A stretch of 64,000 nt of DNA, taken from Novosphingobium sp. SG751A (GTDB taxonomy: Bacteria; Pseudomonadota; Alphaproteobacteria; Sphingomonadales; Sphingomonadaceae). Positions within the stretch are counted from its first letter, which is position 1; each line of letters opens with the position of its first letter. The notes under the pieces are model-generated. The model worked only from the letters and a program-made list of their open reading frames with translations. It had not been told where the DNA came from and ran no database searches. Shown piece after piece: positions 34,686 through 43,678 of this stretch. Where the stretch lies: positions 62,001 to 126,000 of the forward strand of contig NZ_JABGCB010000015.1 in the NCBI RefSeq assembly GCF_013149295.1, given 5' to 3'. Made by a program: the position numbers and the translations under genes.

Positions 34686-35612
34686 CCGATCAAGATGCAG
34701 ATGCGGTTTGGGGGCCGCATCCAGATGCAGTGAAAATACGTCCGGCCGCGCATAATGGCCCGCCACATCCAGATCATAGCGCGCACGCACCACATCCTCC
34801 ATATCGATGGTTGCGGCCAACACGCCCTCACGCCCGCGCAGAGGCCCGGCCAAAATCTCGCCCATCGGGCTGACGATCATGCTGCCGCCTTTTATCAACT
34901 CCGTATCCTGAGCCATCTCGACAAAACCGGCATGGTCCTTGGGCGCATCGGCGCGGGTCATATATTGGCAGGCGCTGAGCACGAACATCCGCCCTTCATA
35001 GGCGATATGACGCATCGAGGATTGCCAGATCTCGCGCTCGTCGACGGTTGGGGCGCACCACAGATCGACGCCCTTGGCATACATCGTCTGGCGCAGCAGC
35101 GGCATGTAATTTTCCCAGCAGATTGCCGAACCGATCCTCCCCATAGGCGCTTCAATGACGGGCAGGGTGGAGCCATCGCCCTGCGCCCAGACAAGACGTT
35201 CGCTGGCCGTGGGCATCAGCTTGCGATGCTTGCCTATCAATGCGCCATCAGGTCCGAAAAACAGCGCCGAGCAATATAGCGTCGCGCCCTCGCGCTCAAT
35301 CACGCCGACCACCAGATACGCTTTCATCTCGGCGGCAAAACCGCCCATGATCCGGCATTCCGGCCCGTCCACCTCGATGGCCGCGCGCCAGTAGCGCAGA
35401 TAGTCCTCGCGCCCCTCGGCCGTGCGGGTGCCGATCCTCGCGCCGAAATCCAGCCCCTTGGGATAGCCGCCGATATAGGCTTCGGGAAAGACCGCCAGTT
35501 CCGCGCCCTCCCGCTTCACATCCTCGCAATGGGCGGCCATGCGGTCGAGGGTGAGGGGGGTGTTGAACAATTGGCTGCCGGCCTGAACGACGGCGACGCG
35601 ATGTTGAGGCAT
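34677..35612 (-). CDS. Carbon-nitrogen hydrolase, nitrilase type
   Basis: 311 aa from the ATG at 35612 (MPQHRVAVVQAG); the longer frame upstream would cross the divergent LysR gene. The catalytic triad is visible: Glu in AVFPEAYIGGYPKG, Lys in GKHRKLMPTASERLVW, and Cys in GSAICWENYMPLLR. The length and the CWENYMPL motif place it with true nitrilases (aliphatic/aromatic nitrile to acid plus ammonia) rather than amidases. It is distinct from the Nit1C nitrilase at 52-53 kb. A divergent LysR regulator 67 bp away probably controls it. Confidence 0.9.
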   Translation of the reverse strand: MPQHRVAVVQAGSQLFNTPLTLDRMAAHCEDVKREGAELAVFPEAYIGGYPKGLDFGARIGTRTAEGREDYLRYWRAAIEVDGPECRIMGGFAAEMKAYLVVGVIEREGATLYCSALFFGPDGALIGKHRKLMPTASERLVWAQGDGSTLPVIEAPMGRIGSAICWENYMPLLRQTMYAKGVDLWCAPTVDEREIWQSSMRHIAYEGRMFVLSACQYMTRADAPKDHAGFVEMAQDTELIKGGSMIVSPMGEILAGPLRGREGVLAATIDMEDVVRARYDLDVAGHYARPDVFSLHLDAAPKPHLHLDRSA

Positions 35613-35679
35613 GAAAAATCCTTTGCAGATGACCGGCGCCATTTGACGTAAAGCCCAATCATCAGGCAAACCACATTTC

Positions 35680-36618
35680 ATGAACAAGATTATCGGTCTA
35701 AACGATATTGCTCGTCTCGATCTCAACCTCGCCACCAGCTTTCTGGCGATATGGGAGGAACGCAGCGTGTCGCGGGCCGCCCTCCGCCTGAACCTGAGCC
35801 AGTCGGCGCTGAGCGGCTCTCTGGCGCGACTTAGGGGGATCACCGGGGATCCGCTCTTTGTGCGCAGCCGCATGGGCATGGAGCCGACCCCGCGCGCCAT
35901 CGCCATGGCTCCGGTGCTGAGCGCCGCGCTCGACCGGATGAGCGAGGCGCTGGCCCCGCTGCCGCCTTTTGCGCCCGGCGGGATCGCGCGGGCGCTGGTG
36001 GTGGGCATGTCGGATGACTTCATGCTGGCCTGCGGGCCCGCGCTGGTCCGCCGCCTGCTGGCTGAGGCGCCGCAAGCCTCGGTGATCTTTCGCCAATGCA
36101 ACAGCCAGACCGCCGCCGCGATGCTGGAATCGCGCGAGATCGACATGGCGATGATCGCGGGCGGCAGGGGGAGGGGACAAACCATCCGCCATCAGGCCAT
36201 CGGCCGCTCTTCCTACCTGTGCCTTGGCGATGGCGATGCGCTGGCGCCCCATCTGCCGCTGACGCTGGAGGGCTACACTGCGCTGCCGCATGTGCTGGTG
36301 TCCTTTTCCGGGCGCAGCGGCATCATTGATGAGGCATTGCAGGATCTGGGCCGCAAGCGGCGGATCATCACCGCGCTGACGCAATTTGCCGCCCTGCCGC
36401 CCTTTTTGCAGGACTCGGGCTGGATTGCGACCTTGCCCGGCCATGCCGCGCGGGCGCTGGCGCGTTCAACGGGACTGTCAACATTCGCGCCGCCGCTGAC
36501 GCTCGCCCCCTATGAGGTGAGGCTGTGCTGGCGGCGCGATGGTGATGCCGATCCGATCTCGCAATGGCTGCGCGGCCTGCTGGCCGATGTATGGCAGGGC
36601 CTTAACCCGCCAGAATAG
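35680..36618 (+). CDS. LysR-family transcriptional regulator
   Basis: 312 aa. The N-terminal winged HTH reads DLNLATSFLAIWEERSVSRA, RLNLSQSALSGSLARLR and DPLFVRSRMGMEPT. The C-terminal effector domain is of the periplasmic-binding type. It is divergent from the nitrilase gene, the usual LysR-target arrangement. Its last 17 nt overlap the convergent aminotransferase gene. Confidence 0.92.
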   Translation: MNKIIGLNDIARLDLNLATSFLAIWEERSVSRAALRLNLSQSALSGSLARLRGITGDPLFVRSRMGMEPTPRAIAMAPVLSAALDRMSEALAPLPPFAPGGIARALVVGMSDDFMLACGPALVRRLLAEAPQASVIFRQCNSQTAAAMLESREIDMAMIAGGRGRGQTIRHQAIGRSSYLCLGDGDALAPHLPLTLEGYTALPHVLVSFSGRSGIIDEALQDLGRKRRIITALTQFAALPPFLQDSGWIATLPGHAARALARSTGLSTFAPPLTLAPYEVRLCWRRDGDADPISQWLRGLLADVWQGLNPPE

Positions 36619-37663
36619 ACCCAAGCGCCTGCAGCAGCGCGGACACCTGATCGGCATCGCCCACGGTGATGCGCAGGAAATCCTCGATCCGGGGCGCGTT
36701 GAAATGGCGCACAAGGATCTTTTCCGCCCGCAAGGCCTGCGCCAGTTCGGCCCCGCCGCGCGCGCCATGGCGGGCAAAGACGAAATTGGCCTGAGAGGGC
36801 AGAACGACAAAGCCCAACCCCTCCAGCCCCGCCACCAGCCGCGCGCGGTTTGCGATGATCGCCGCCCGGCCTTGCTGAAACCAGGCTTCGTCGCCCAGCG
36901 AGGCCAGCGCCCCGGCCTGCGCCAGACGGTCGAGCGGATAGGAGTTGAAACTGTCCTTCACCCGCACCAGCGCTTCGATCAGATGGGGCTGGCCCAGCGC
37001 ATAGCCCACGCGCAGCCCCGCCAGCCCGCGCGATTTCGACATGGTGCGCACGATCAGCAGATTGGGATGGCGCGCGATCAGGGGCAGGGCGCTCTGGGCG
37101 CCGAAATCGACATAGGCCTCGTCGATCACCACCGGGGCATCGGGATGCATGGCCAGCAGCCGCTCGACCGCATCCAGCCCCACCCCCACCCCTGTGGGCG
37201 CATTGGGATTGGGCAGGATCACCGCTCCGGCTGGGCGCCGGTAATCCTCGACCGAAATGCGCATCTCTCCGTCCAGCGGCACGGGTTCATAGGCGATGTC
37301 GAACAGGCGACAATAGGTGGGATAAAAGCTGTAGGTGATATCGGGAAACAGCAGCGGCGCGTCATGCTTGAGCAAACCGGCAAAGGCATGGGCCAGCACC
37401 TCGTCCGAACCATTGCCGACGAACACATGGTCGCGAGCAACCCCGTGATAGGCCGCCAAAGCCTGGCACAAGGCGCCCGACTGCGGATCAGGGTAGAGCT
37501 GCAACCCCGCGCGCGCAGCCGCCTCGATCGCCGGGGCCACGGCGGGCGAGGGGCCAAAGGGCAATTCATTGGTGTTCAGCTTGATAAGGCCCTCAACGCG
37601 CGGCTGCTCGCCCGGCACATAGGGCGAAAGGCGGTGGACCAGATCGCTCCAGAACTGGCTCAT
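36602..37663 (-). CDS. hisC: Histidinol-phosphate-aminotransferase-like PLP enzyme
   Basis: 353 aa from the ATG at 37663. Class I/II aminotransferase of the HisC type: IKLNTNELPFGPSPAV, VFVGNGSDEVLAHAF, NPNAPTGVGVG, DEAYVDFGA, the PLP lysine in RTMSKSRGLAGLRVGYALG, and a C-terminal RITVGD. It is the last gene of an operon with a MocR regulator and a 71-aa protein. It is not near other histidine-biosynthesis genes, so it may act on phenylalanine, tyrosine or another amino acid rather than in histidine synthesis. Confidence 0.82.
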   Translation of the reverse strand: MSQFWSDLVHRLSPYVPGEQPRVEGLIKLNTNELPFGPSPAVAPAIEAAARAGLQLYPDPQSGALCQALAAYHGVARDHVFVGNGSDEVLAHAFAGLLKHDAPLLFPDITYSFYPTYCRLFDIAYEPVPLDGEMRISVEDYRRPAGAVILPNPNAPTGVGVGLDAVERLLAMHPDAPVVIDEAYVDFGAQSALPLIARHPNLLIVRTMSKSRGLAGLRVGYALGQPHLIEALVRVKDSFNSYPLDRLAQAGALASLGDEAWFQQGRAAIIANRARLVAGLEGLGFVVLPSQANFVFARHGARGGAELAQALRAEKILVRHFNAPRIEDFLRITVGDADQVSALLQALGSILAG

Positions 37664-37667
37664 GGCC

Positions 37668-37883
37668 TCAGCACTCCTCGCCGACAAGGCGGCGACCCTT
37701 GTATTTGGTGGGCGGGGTGGGGGCGACATAAAGGATCTTGTGCATGGCCAGCGCGATCTGCACCTCGCGCGTGTCGTCGGACTGGCCCGCCTCGACATAG
37801 GCGGCATCCGCGCCATAGCCCTGCGCGCGCAGATATTGGGCGGCGGCGGCGCGGGCGGCGATCAGGCTTTTGTCTTCGGTCAT
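37668..37883 (-). CDS. Small conserved-looking protein in MocR-aminotransferase operon
   Basis: 71 aa, not recognised. It has an N-terminal helix (SLIAARAAAAQYLRAQGY), a middle segment EVQIALAMHKILYVAP, and a basic and cysteine-ended tail (KYKGRRLVGEEC). No signal peptide or membrane helix. It sits 11 nt after the MocR stop and 4 nt before hisC in the same direction. AGGACC precedes its ATG. Tight packing between two genes argues that it is expressed. Confidence 0.6.
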   Translation of the reverse strand: MTEDKSLIAARAAAAQYLRAQGYGADAAYVEAGQSDDTREVQIALAMHKILYVAPTPPTKYKGRRLVGEEC

Positions 37884-37894
37884 GGCTTGGGGTC

Positions 37895-39319
37895 CTATAC
37901 GATCAGATTGGCCAGCGTGGGCGACTGACAGGCCAAATCGGCAATTTCGCGCAGGCCGGTTTCCAGCGTGGCGCGCTCGAGCGGGGCGGCAAAGCCGATG
38001 CGCAGGGCTTCGGGCGCGGGGCCAACGGCAAAGGCGTCGCTGGTCACGACGCTGATGCCCGCCTGACGCAGGCGCGAGGCGAAATCGCCCCGGCTCCAGC
38101 CATGGTCGAGCGGCAGCCATGCATGATAGGCGCGCGGATCGCCGCGCAGGCCGTCCTGACCCAGCAGGTGATGGGCAAGGGCATGGCGGGCCTCCGTCTC
38201 GGCGCGAATGGCGGCCAATGTCTGCTCGGCCAAGCCCGTTTCGATCCAGCGCGTGGCGATGGCCGCGCCCAGCGGCGAGGCCATTGAGGTCGTCGCCCGC
38301 ACCGCCCCCGTCAGCCGGGCCGCGCCCCGCGCATCCGGGCAGACGACATAGGCCATGCGCAGAGCCGGGGCCAAGGCCTTGGAAAGGCTGGCGATATGGT
38401 AGGTCCGTTCGGGCGCCAGCGCGGCCAGCGGGGGCAAGCCATTGCCCGCAAGCCTGCCATAGGCGTCGTCCTCAAGGATGATGACATCGTGCTTGCGCGC
38501 GATGTCGGCAATCGCCTCGCGCCGGTCCAGCGGGATCGTCGCGGTGGTGGGATTGTGCAAATTGGGCGTGCAGCAAAGCAGAGCTGGGCGGTGGCGCGCG
38601 CATTGCGCGTCCAGATCCTCGGGGATCAGCCCGTCCCCGTCCATTGCCACCGGCACCAGCCCCGTGCCCATATGGCCCGCCAGCGAGCGGAAACCGGGAT
38701 AGCACAACGCCTCGACCGCCACGGGCCGGTCGGGATGTTTGAGCAGCGTGAGCAGCGCGAGCAGCGCCCCTTGCGCGCCGGGGGTGATGACAAGCCGGTC
38801 GGATGCCAGATCGGGCAGGCATGGGCCGAGCCATTGCACACCCGCCTCACGGTCGGCGCGGGTGCCGCCGACCTCCTGATAGCGCAGCAGAAGGTCCATG
38901 CCGCCGGTGTTTTCCAGCCCGGCCACCTCGGCCCAAAGGCGCGAGGTCAAAGCGGCATCCGCCATGCGCGGGGGAAAGTTCATCGTCAGATCGACGATGC
39001 CCGACGCCGGGGCGGAAGCGGGCGCCGATGCGGCCGGGGGGGATTTTGCGCCGGGGGCCTGAACAAAGGTGCCCATGCCCACGCGCCCCTCGACCAGAGC
39101 GCGCCGCCGTGCCTCGGCATAGGCGCGGCTGACGGTGGTGAAATCGATCCCCAGCCGGTCGGCCAGCGCACGCTGCGGGGGCAGGCGGTCGCCATGGCGC
39201 AGGGCGCCGGCGCGGATGTCGGCTTCAATGGCATCGGCAATGGCCAGATAGAGCGGAGCGGCCCCTTTGACCATCTGCGGCGTCCATTCAATATCTCTGC
39301 CTGTTTCGTTCTCTGCCAT
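37895..39319 (-). CDS. MocR/PdxR-type GntR regulator with aminotransferase domain
   Basis: 474 aa from the ATG at 39319 (in-frame starts at 39331 and 39355 also exist). The GntR winged helix (GDRLPPQRALADRLGIDFTT, RAYAEARRRALVEGRVGMGT) is joined by a linker to a fold-type I aminotransferase domain with NLHNPTTATIP, ILEDDAYGRL and the PLP lysine in HIASLSKALAPALRMAY. MocR proteins bind PLP and an amino acid as effectors and usually control an adjacent aminotransferase or pyridoxal gene. Here it is the first gene of the operon ending in hisC. An AT-rich segment with two ATACA/ATACAT copies (39328-39352) precedes it. Confidence 0.88.
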   Translation of the reverse strand: MAENETGRDIEWTPQMVKGAAPLYLAIADAIEADIRAGALRHGDRLPPQRALADRLGIDFTTVSRAYAEARRRALVEGRVGMGTFVQAPGAKSPPAASAPASAPASGIVDLTMNFPPRMADAALTSRLWAEVAGLENTGGMDLLLRYQEVGGTRADREAGVQWLGPCLPDLASDRLVITPGAQGALLALLTLLKHPDRPVAVEALCYPGFRSLAGHMGTGLVPVAMDGDGLIPEDLDAQCARHRPALLCCTPNLHNPTTATIPLDRREAIADIARKHDVIILEDDAYGRLAGNGLPPLAALAPERTYHIASLSKALAPALRMAYVVCPDARGAARLTGAVRATTSMASPLGAAIATRWIETGLAEQTLAAIRAETEARHALAHHLLGQDGLRGDPRAYHAWLPLDHGWSRGDFASRLRQAGISVVTSDAFAVGPAPEALRIGFAAPLERATLETGLREIADLACQSPTLANLIV

Positions 39320-39418
39320 GCTTCTATCCATATATATGTATATTGTATGTTGCAAGCGCTCGATGCAAGCATTATGGGGCGCCGCATCCCGTCACGATAG
39401 CACATGTGAGGCGTTCGT

Positions 39419-40642
39419 ATGGATTATGTCGGCAAATTTGAGCAAATTGTAGGGCGTATGCGGCATGAGGGGCGCTATCGCACCTTCATCGAACTGGAGC
39501 GACTCGCCGGAGAATTCCCTCAGGCGCTCTGGCGCGCCGGGGCAGAGCGCCAGCGCCGCGTCACCATCTGGTGCAGCAATGACTATCTGGGCATGGGCCA
39601 GCATGGCGATGTTCTGGCCGCCATGCACCGCTCTATCGACGCCCATGGCGCGGGGGCAGGGGGCACACGCAACATCTCCGGCACGCATCACGCCCATGTC
39701 GCGCTGGAGGCCGAACTGGCCGATCTGCATGGCAAGGAAGCCGCGCTGGTGTTCACCTCGGGCTGGATTTCCAATCTGGCGGCGCTGGGGGTTCTGGGGC
39801 GGGTGCTGCATGATTGCGCGATCTTTTCCGATGCGCTGAACCATAATTCGATGATCGAGGGCATCCGCCGTTCGGGCGCTGAAAGGTTCATTTTCCGCCA
39901 TAATGATGTGGCGCATCTGGAGGAATTGCTGGCCTCGGTGGCCCCTGATCGGCCCAAGATCATCGCCTTTGAAAGCGTCTATTCGATGGATGGCGATGTC
40001 GCGCCGATCGCGCAAATCTGCGATCTGGCAGACCGTTACGGCGCCTTGACCTATCTGGATGAGGTCCATGCGGTGGGGCTTTACGGCCCGCGCGGCGGCG
40101 GTATTGCCGAGCGTGAAGGGCTGGCCCATCGCCTGACGCTGATTGAGGGGACGCTGGCCAAGGCGTTTGGCGTGATGGGTGGTTACGTGGCTGGGCGCGC
40201 TCCTGTGGTCGATTTGATCCGGTCCTGCGCCGACAGTTTCATTTTCACCACCTCGCTGCCTCCGCATCTGGCCGAAGGGGCGGTGGCGGCGATCCGGCAT
40301 CTCAAGCTGTCCTCGCTGGAACGGATGCGCCAACAGGCGATCGCGGCCTATCTGCTCGACCGTTTGCGGCAGGAAGGGTTCAGTCTGGGCGCCACGCAAA
40401 GCCATATTGTCCCGTTGCTCGTGGGCGAGGCGCATCTTTGCAAGGCGATCAGCGACCGGCTGCTCAGCACCCACGCCATCTATGCCCAGCCCATCAACTA
40501 TCCCACCGTGCCCAGGGGGCAGGAGCGGCTGCGGCTGACGCCCACGCCTTTCCATACAAGGGAGCATGTCGAGGCGCTGATCGCCGCGCTGATCGAGGTT
40601 CGGGATGCGCTGAAGTGGGATGTGAAGCGTCATGCCGCCTAA
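39419..40642 (+). CDS. hemA: 5-aminolevulinate synthase
   Basis: 407 aa PLP enzyme condensing glycine and succinyl-CoA, the first step of haem synthesis in alphaproteobacteria. Family motifs: IWCSNDYLGMGQH, AGAGGTRNISGTHHAHVALE, DALNHNSMIEGIRRSGAE, YLDEVHAVGLYG, the catalytic lysine in EGTLAKAFGVMGGYVAG, and FTTSLPPHLAEGA. GAGG precedes the ATG. The cyoABCD haem-copper oxidase genes follow after 129 bp, so local supply of haem for the oxidase is a reasonable inference. A chromosomal copy may exist; this one could be a paralog. Confidence 0.94.
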   Translation: MDYVGKFEQIVGRMRHEGRYRTFIELERLAGEFPQALWRAGAERQRRVTIWCSNDYLGMGQHGDVLAAMHRSIDAHGAGAGGTRNISGTHHAHVALEAELADLHGKEAALVFTSGWISNLAALGVLGRVLHDCAIFSDALNHNSMIEGIRRSGAERFIFRHNDVAHLEELLASVAPDRPKIIAFESVYSMDGDVAPIAQICDLADRYGALTYLDEVHAVGLYGPRGGGIAEREGLAHRLTLIEGTLAKAFGVMGGYVAGRAPVVDLIRSCADSFIFTTSLPPHLAEGAVAAIRHLKLSSLERMRQQAIAAYLLDRLRQEGFSLGATQSHIVPLLVGEAHLCKAISDRLLSTHAIYAQPINYPTVPRGQERLRLTPTPFHTREHVEALIAALIEVRDALKWDVKRHAA

Positions 40643-40645
40643 TGA

Positions 40646-40703
40646 TTGCATGCGATCAATCTTGACTCTGTGAAAATTGATGGCAACTGCGCTGCCGTCA
40701 ATT
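40646..40703 (+). promoter_or_regulatory. FNR-like half-palindrome and inverted repeat upstream of cyoA
   Basis: TTGCA-TGCG-ATCAA (40646-40659) is an imperfect match to the FNR/FixK box TTGAT-N4-ATCAA. Shortly after, AATTGATGGCA (40675-40685) and TGCCGTCAATT (40693-40703) form an 11-bp inverted repeat with one mismatched position and a 7-nt spacer. Either could control cyo expression with oxygen, or the repeat could end the hemA transcript. This is visual evidence only. Confidence 0.4.
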
Positions 40704-40771
40704 CCTGCGATACATACAATCGCTTCCGATTCCCGACGTGCCTTGCGCGCCGTTTGCAAAGGGGATGATCC

Positions 40772-41692
40772 TTGCCAATCCTTTCCCGCCCGTCTGGTGG
40801 CCGACGTTTGCTGGCCATCATTCCGCTTTTATCGCTGCTCTCCGGCTGTGCGCCTTGGGCCTTGCTCGACCCCAAGGGCCATATCGCGACGCAGGAGCGC
40901 GACCTGATCCTGCTCTCCACCGGCCTCATGCTGCTGGTGGTGATCCCGGTGATCGGTCTGACGTTATATTTCGCCTGGCGCTATCGCGAGACGAATGAGG
41001 CCGCCGTTTATAAACCCAAATGGGCGCATTCGATGACCATCGAATTGGTGGTCTGGACGATCCCCTGCGCGATCATCATCGCGCTCGGCTCGATCATCTG
41101 GGTCAGCACGCACCAGCTTGACCCGTATAAACCGCTCAAATCCGCGCAAAAGCCGTTTGAGGTCGAGGTGGTCGCGCTCAACTGGAAATGGCTTTTCATC
41201 TATCCCGAACTGGGCGTGGCCAGCGTCAATGAACTGACCATTCCAGCGGGCCACCCGGTCCATTTCCGCCTGACGGCCGAGCGAATGATGAACTCCTTTT
41301 TCATCCCCCGCCTCGGCGGCCAGATTTACGCGATGACCGGGATGCAGACCCAACTGAACCTGATCGCGGATGCGCCCGGCACTTTCGACGGCCGCTCGGC
41401 AGCCTTCAGCGGCAAGGGCTTTTCCGACATGCATTTCAAGACCCGCGCGTTGGGCCAAAGCGATTTCACCGCATGGGCCGTGCAGGCCGCAAAGGCCCCC
41501 AAACCCCTCGACCTTGCCGCCTATAACGCGCTGCGCCGGCCCTCCACGGCCAACGCGCCCGCGCTTTATGCCCATGTCGAGCCCGGACTTTTCGACCGGA
41601 CGGTCAACACATTCATGATCGGCCGCATGTCGGCGCAGGAGGCCAAGCGCGCCCTGTGTCTGCCGCCCGCTACCATGGGCGAAAGGAACTGA
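40772..41692 (+). CDS. cyoA: Cytochrome bo-type quinol oxidase subunit II
   Basis: 306 aa lipoprotein-type subunit: a leader ending LLSGC, two membrane helices (LILLSTGLMLLVVIPVIGL, IELVVWTIPCAIIIALGSII), and a periplasmic cupredoxin domain with VVALNWKWLFIYPELG and MNSFFIPRLGGQIYAMTGM. The CuA cysteines of cytochrome c oxidases are absent, marking a quinol oxidase. The start is a TTG at 40772, 7 nt after AAAGGGG; the codon before it is followed upstream by a stop, which fixes the start. First gene of cyoABCD. Confidence 0.93.
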   Translation: MPILSRPSGGRRLLAIIPLLSLLSGCAPWALLDPKGHIATQERDLILLSTGLMLLVVIPVIGLTLYFAWRYRETNEAAVYKPKWAHSMTIELVVWTIPCAIIIALGSIIWVSTHQLDPYKPLKSAQKPFEVEVVALNWKWLFIYPELGVASVNELTIPAGHPVHFRLTAERMMNSFFIPRLGGQIYAMTGMQTQLNLIADAPGTFDGRSAAFSGKGFSDMHFKTRALGQSDFTAWAVQAAKAPKPLDLAAYNALRRPSTANAPALYAHVEPGLFDRTVNTFMIGRMSAQEAKRALCLPPATMGERN

Positions 41693-41695
41693 GCC

Positions 41696-43678
41696 ATGCT
41701 TTTAGGAAAACTCACTCTCGACGCCATTCCGTGGCACGAACCGATCATCATGGGCACGGGCGCGGCTGTCGCGCTAGGCGGTCTGGCCATGGTGGCGCTG
41801 CTCACGCATTTCCGCCTCTGGGCCTATTTGTGGCGCGAATGGATCACCTCGGTCGATCATAAAAAGATCGGGGTGATGTATTTCATCCTTGGCCTTGTCA
41901 TGCTGCTGCGCGGCTTTGCCGATGCGATCATGATGCGCGCACAACAAGCCATGGCCGTTGGCGCCAATCCCGGCTTCTTGCCCCCGCATCACTATGACCA
42001 GATCTTTACCGCGCACGGCGTCATCATGATCTTCTTCGTGGCCACGCCCTTTATCCTTGGCCTGATGAATGTGGTCGTGCCGCTGCAACTGGGCGCGCGC
42101 GATGTGGCCTATCCCTTTGTCAATTCGCTGGGCTTCTGGCTCTCGGCCTTTGGCGCGGTGCTGGTGATGGTCTCGATGTGGGTGGGCGATTTCGCGGCCA
42201 CGGGCTGGGTGGCCTATCCACCCTTGTCCGAAATGGGATATAGCCCGACCACAGGCGTCGATTATTACATATGGTCGCTGCAGATTTCCGGCCTTGGCAC
42301 GACGCTGGCGGGGATCAATTTCGTCGTCACCATCCTGAAGATGCGTGCGCCGGGCATGGATCTGATGAAGATGCCGGTGTTCTGCTGGACCTCGCTCATC
42401 ACCAATATTCTGATCGTCGCCATCTTCCCGGTGCTGACGGCCACGCTCGCCATGCTTAGCGTCGACCGCATCTTCGACATGCACTTCTTCACCAATGAAG
42501 GCGGCGGCAATGCGATGATGTATATCAACCTGATCTGGGTCTGGGGTCATCCAGAGGTCTATGTGCTGATCCTGCCGGCCTTTGGCGTCTATTCCGAGGT
42601 TATCGCCACTTTCTCGCGCAAGCCTTTGTTCGGCTATTCCTCGATGGTTTACGCCACTTCGTCCATCGGACTGCTTTCCTTCCTCGTCTGGCTGCACCAC
42701 TTTTTCACCATGGGGTCGGGGGCCAATGTGAACGCCTTTTTCGGCATCACCACCTCGATCATCTCGATCCCCACCGGGGTCAAACTGTTCAACTGGCTCT
42801 TCACGATGTTTCGTGGGCGCATTCAATTCCATTCCTGCACGCTTTGGACCATCGGTTTCATGGTCACCTTTGCCGTGGGGGGAATGACGGGCGTGCTGCT
42901 GGCGGTGCCGGGCGCGGATTTCATGTTGCATAATTCGCTGTTTCTGGTGGCGCATTTCCACAATGTCATCATCGGCGGCGTGGTCTATGGCTGCCTTGCG
43001 GGCATGACCTTCTGGTTCCCCAAGGTCTTTGGCTTCACCCTAAACGAGTTTTGGGGCAAGGTGGCCTTCTGGTTCTGGCTGATCGGCTACTGGCTGGCCT
43101 TTACGCCGCTTTATGTGCTGGGCCTGATGGGCATGACGCGGCGCATGAACCATTACGAGGATCTGAGCTGGCAGCCGTGGTTGCTGGTGGCTCTGGTGGG
43201 CGCGGTGTTTGTGGGGCTGGGGATTCTGGCGATCCTGGTGCAACTGGCCGTCTCGATCCGCGACCGTGCGAAGAACCGCGACACCACCGGCGACCCGTGG
43301 AACGCGCGCAGCCTGGAATGGTCTACGGCCAGCCCTGCGCCCTTCTACAATTTCGCCCATGTGCCCACGATCACCTCGCTGGAGCAGCATTGGGAGGACA
43401 AGGAAACGGGCCGCGCATGGGTGCCGTCCGCCGCCTATGAGGACATCCATATGCCGCGCAACACCGGCGCCGGTTTCATCATCAGCGCCTTTGCCTTCGT
43501 CCTTGGCTTTGCCGTCATCTGGAACATCTGGTGGCTGGCCGCGCTGGGGCTTTTCGGCATGATCGGCACCTTCATCGCGCGCAGCTATGACCGCGACACC
43601 GATTACTGGGTGCCTGCCGCGCAGGTCGAACAGATCGAAAAGGCCCGTTACGCCCTGATGCAGGAGGCCCGCCCATGA
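41696..43678 (+). CDS. cyoB: Cytochrome bo-type quinol oxidase subunit I
   Basis: 660 aa, about 15 membrane helices. Haem-copper centre ligands are visible: His in TAHGVIMIFF, WGHPEVYVLILPAFG (the His-Tyr pair near CuB), WLHHFFTMG (two CuB histidines) and LVAHFHNVIIGG (haem ligands). It is the catalytic subunit reducing oxygen to water with proton pumping, using electrons from ubiquinol. It starts 3 nt after cyoA and overlaps cyoC by ATGA. Confidence 0.96.
   Translation: MLLGKLTLDAIPWHEPIIMGTGAAVALGGLAMVALLTHFRLWAYLWREWITSVDHKKIGVMYFILGLVMLLRGFADAIMMRAQQAMAVGANPGFLPPHHYDQIFTAHGVIMIFFVATPFILGLMNVVVPLQLGARDVAYPFVNSLGFWLSAFGAVLVMVSMWVGDFAATGWVAYPPLSEMGYSPTTGVDYYIWSLQISGLGTTLAGINFVVTILKMRAPGMDLMKMPVFCWTSLITNILIVAIFPVLTATLAMLSVDRIFDMHFFTNEGGGNAMMYINLIWVWGHPEVYVLILPAFGVYSEVIATFSRKPLFGYSSMVYATSSIGLLSFLVWLHHFFTMGSGANVNAFFGITTSIISIPTGVKLFNWLFTMFRGRIQFHSCTLWTIGFMVTFAVGGMTGVLLAVPGADFMLHNSLFLVAHFHNVIIGGVVYGCLAGMTFWFPKVFGFTLNEFWGKVAFWFWLIGYWLAFTPLYVLGLMGMTRRMNHYEDLSWQPWLLVALVGAVFVGLGILAILVQLAVSIRDRAKNRDTTGDPWNARSLEWSTASPAPFYNFAHVPTITSLEQHWEDKETGRAWVPSAAYEDIHMPRNTGAGFIISAFAFVLGFAVIWNIWWLAALGLFGMIGTFIARSYDRDTDYWVPAAQVEQIEKARYALMQEARP

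Noticed and set aside
36539..38287. 582-codon plus-strand open frame opposite hisC and MocR
   Set aside because: It spans three good minus-strand genes and has shadow-frame composition.
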